Made by a program: the position numbers and the translations under genes
Source: Bacteroidota bacterium
GTDB taxonomy: Bacteria; Bacteroidota; Kryptoniia; Kryptoniales; JAKASW01
DNA: 6,478 nucleotides
Reading direction: 5' to 3'
NCBI GenBank assembly: GCA_021796055.1
Contig: JAJYOS010000390.1
Span: forward strand, 1-6,478
Part shown: in pieces, positions 4,918 through 6,478 of the stretch
Position numbering within the stretch: the first letter of the stretch is position 1
Layout: every line of letters starts with the position of its first letter
Notes under the pieces: model-generated
Seen by the model: the letters and a program-made list of their open reading frames with translations, nothing else
The model's database searches: none
What the model was told of the DNA's origin: nothing

Positions 4918-6478
4918 TTACCTGCTCAGGTTTTCCAGTCGTGCGTTCGCCCAGTCGGCGTGGTCATAAGCGATCCCGTCGCCTGCGCCAGTGACTTTCA
5001 GAAGGAGATGCTTTACCCCTTTTATGTCGATCGATACTGGCGTCGCACCGCTGGCGTGCGTCATCACGCCGCTATGCCATAATTCGTGGCCGTCACCATA
5101 TACAAAGAACTCAACGCTTCCGTCCTTGCTGCCGTTATTGTCATCGAGCCCCACAGCGGCAGTGAACCTGGCGTATAAATTATCAACGTTAAATAGGATG
5201 TCAGAGTTCGCGTGAGTACCGAGACCATGCTCATAAATTCGGCCGTCGATCGACATCTTGCTTCCCATAACAGATCTGTTGATGCCGAGTGTCCCCCAGC
5301 CTATGGTCGCGTAGACCGGGTGGAGTTCGCTTAAATAGATGTTGTCGGGAAGAAGTGATTTCGGTTTGAACCGTTGCGATACCGCATCGTTACTCTCCCT
5401 GCCGTCTTCCCATACCGATTTCACCGAGACCTCGTAACTCGAATCGGGATTCAGCCCTGCCAGCGGGAAGATATTTGTCGGCGTGTAGCCTGCAAGATCG
5501 CCGTTGAGATAAACTTCACAGCCCATATTCAAGTTATATTGGTCGGCCCAATGGACTTCAACCTCATCAAGGCTCTTGCCCACCACACTCAATCCATACG
5601 GAGTACTGACTGGGTAGTGGTAATAATCGGCGGGGGCGAACGAAACTTCCCAGTTCACTTCGGTAGTTTTCGGGGAGGTGAATTCAATTCTCGCCCAGCC
5701 CTGATGGTTATCCGCCTTCACCCTCAGCTCTCCCGCCCTCGCAGGACCGACCTTGAAATTCTCTCCACGGGGAAAGGCGAAGTACAGCGCGTATGGTGCG
5801 CCGGCGATAACTCTACTCTTTCCACTAAACACGTTGCCGCTCGATTCAAGCGAGACGAGATCCGGATACCCCTGTGTAATGTGCCGGTTGGTAGAGATAA
5901 GCTGGATGTGCCCGTTGCTCTTCAGGAGAGTGAGGACACGGACGCTCGTCGGTGGAATCGTAAGCGCGATGCCCTTCCGCCACGCACCCAGGTATTCTTT
6001 GTTCCAGAAATCGAAGACCTGGACAAGCGAGGTGTCATCGTAACCGAGGTCTTTCCATTTCAGAAAAAGCGTTTTGGCTTTGTCCATATCGAAATTGAAG
6101 AGACCCACGACGTCGTAATCCCTTCCCAGGTGATGGATCTTGAGATCCCAGATGTGCTTCATCGTTTTCGACGGGTAGAGATCCAACGGTCGGATATCCT
6201 GTGCAGGGAATACGCTCTTCAGGATCTCGACCCTGTCGGCGGAGAGATCCGGAAGGCGGTCGCTCGACATCAGCGCTTCTCCGGTAAGGCCCTGCAGGGT
6301 CGCCCAGGCGCGTGCCTGATCGAGCGTGAGAGGGTAGCGCAGGAGCAAAACGTCGGGGTCACAGTACCAGGCGACGTTGTGAAGAAAATACTGGTGCATC
6401 GTCGCTTCAAGTGAAGTCATAAAACCGCTCCAGCCGAGCTCGACATCACCGCCTGTTCGTGAGCCGTTCATTATCCCG
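4918..6478 (-). CDS. Clan GH-D (GH27/GH36-like) glycoside hydrolase with FN3 and NPCBM domains, C-terminal part (cut by right edge)
   Basis: The frame stays open to the window edge. The Met at 6471 is internal, because coding similarity continues across it (GIMNGSRTGGDVELGW) and no SD precedes it. Numbering from that Met, residues 1-100 are the end of a TIM barrel. SRTGGDV aligns with the WRTTGDI-type acid/base segment of GH27 enzymes, making Asp9 the likely acid/base, followed by HNVAWYCDPD and the LTLDQARAWATLQGLTGEALMSSD-like stretch (48-71) usual for GH36-like enzymes. A beta-sandwich follows (about 110-285). Residues 291-370 form a fibronectin type III-like domain (EVYLNGDLAGYTP, GLNPDSSYEVSV). 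Residues 377-514 are a classic NPCBM module (IYLSEL, GWGTLGIN, EHGLGTHANSDI, FTAAVGLDD, GSVEFFVYGDG, GDGIAYDHADWANARL). The nucleophile and any signal peptide lie outside. Alpha-galactosidase-like activity is inferred. Retaining alpha-glycosidases acting on other sugars share the fold. Confidence 0.82.
   Translation of the reverse strand, partial: GIMNGSRTGGDVELGWSGFMTSLEATMHQYFLHNVAWYCDPDVLLLRYPLTLDQARAWATLQGLTGEALMSSDRLPDLSADRVEILKSVFPAQDIRPLDLYPSKTMKHIWDLKIHHLGRDYDVVGLFNFDMDKAKTLFLKWKDLGYDDTSLVQVFDFWNKEYLGAWRKGIALTIPPTSVRVLTLLKSNGHIQLISTNRHITQGYPDLVSLESSGNVFSGKSRVIAGAPYALYFAFPRGENFKVGPARAGELRVKADNHQGWARIEFTSPKTTEVNWEVSFAPADYYHYPVSTPYGLSVVGKSLDEVEVHWADQYNLNMGCEVYLNGDLAGYTPTNIFPLAGLNPDSSYEVSVKSVWEDGRESNDAVSQRFKPKSLLPDNIYLSELHPVYATIGWGTLGINRSVMGSKMSIDGRIYEHGLGTHANSDILFNVDNLYARFTAAVGLDDNNGSKDGSVEFFVYGDGHELWHSGVMTHASGATPVSIDIKGVKHLLLKVTGAGDGIAYDHADWANARLENLSR

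Noticed and set aside
5374..6414. Long 346-codon open frame on the plus strand
   Set aside because: It lies wholly antisense to the glycoside hydrolase, whose FN3 and NPCBM domains are unmistakable. Its translation is Arg/Val-rich with no recognisable domain. It is a shadow frame.
1..6478. CRISPR array, tRNA, rRNA, insertion sequence or phage element
   Set aside because: No regularly spaced repeats, cloverleaf sequence, ribosomal RNA segments, transposase or terminal inverted repeats were found on either strand.

Overview
The window is bacterial and has roughly balanced base composition. It holds five protein genes, two of them cut by the window edges, and one gene-free stretch of about 630 bases. 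Purine-rich Shine-Dalgarno sites precede three of the four visible starts. Proteins of these types (a PAS sensor, a ceramide-glucosyltransferase-like enzyme, a UgtP/MGDG-synthase-like enzyme, a zinc glucose dehydrogenase, and a clan GH-D glycoside hydrolase with FN3 and NPCBM domains) occur in polysaccharide-degrading Gram-negative lineages such as Bacteroidota/Ignavibacteria relatives and Acidobacteriota. The phylum cannot be fixed from this sequence. No RNA gene, CRISPR array, insertion sequence or phage gene was seen.

Layout. At the left edge, on the minus strand (1-360), is the N-terminal part of a PAS-domain protein that runs out of the window. It is followed by a long intergenic region (361-990) with no convincing gene but several inverted repeats. 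A plus-strand family-2/21-type glycosyltransferase occupies 991-2139. It converges on a minus-strand GT-B glycosyltransferase (2222-3433), and a short weak hairpin lies between their ends. Further right, also on the minus strand, are a glucose/galactose 1-dehydrogenase (3688-4788) and the C-terminal 519 or so residues of a large glycoside hydrolase (4918-6478, continuing beyond the right edge).

How the genes may work together. The hydrolase and the dehydrogenase are adjacent, co-directional and 129 bases apart. A plausible inference is that the hydrolase releases a hexose from a glycan and the dehydrogenase oxidises galactose or glucose to the aldonolactone. The GT-B gene downstream appears to be a separate transcription unit: a strong hairpin precedes it, and a sigma70-like promoter lies just upstream of the chosen ATG. 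The two convergent glycosyltransferases both belong to groups whose known members glycosylate lipids, so a membrane glycolipid role is possible but not shown.

No clear undescribed multi-gene system is visible. The most interesting items are the divergent donor-site motif of the GT-B enzyme, the altered cofactor loop of the dehydrogenase, the domain architecture of the truncated hydrolase, and the dyad-rich 630-base intergenic region.
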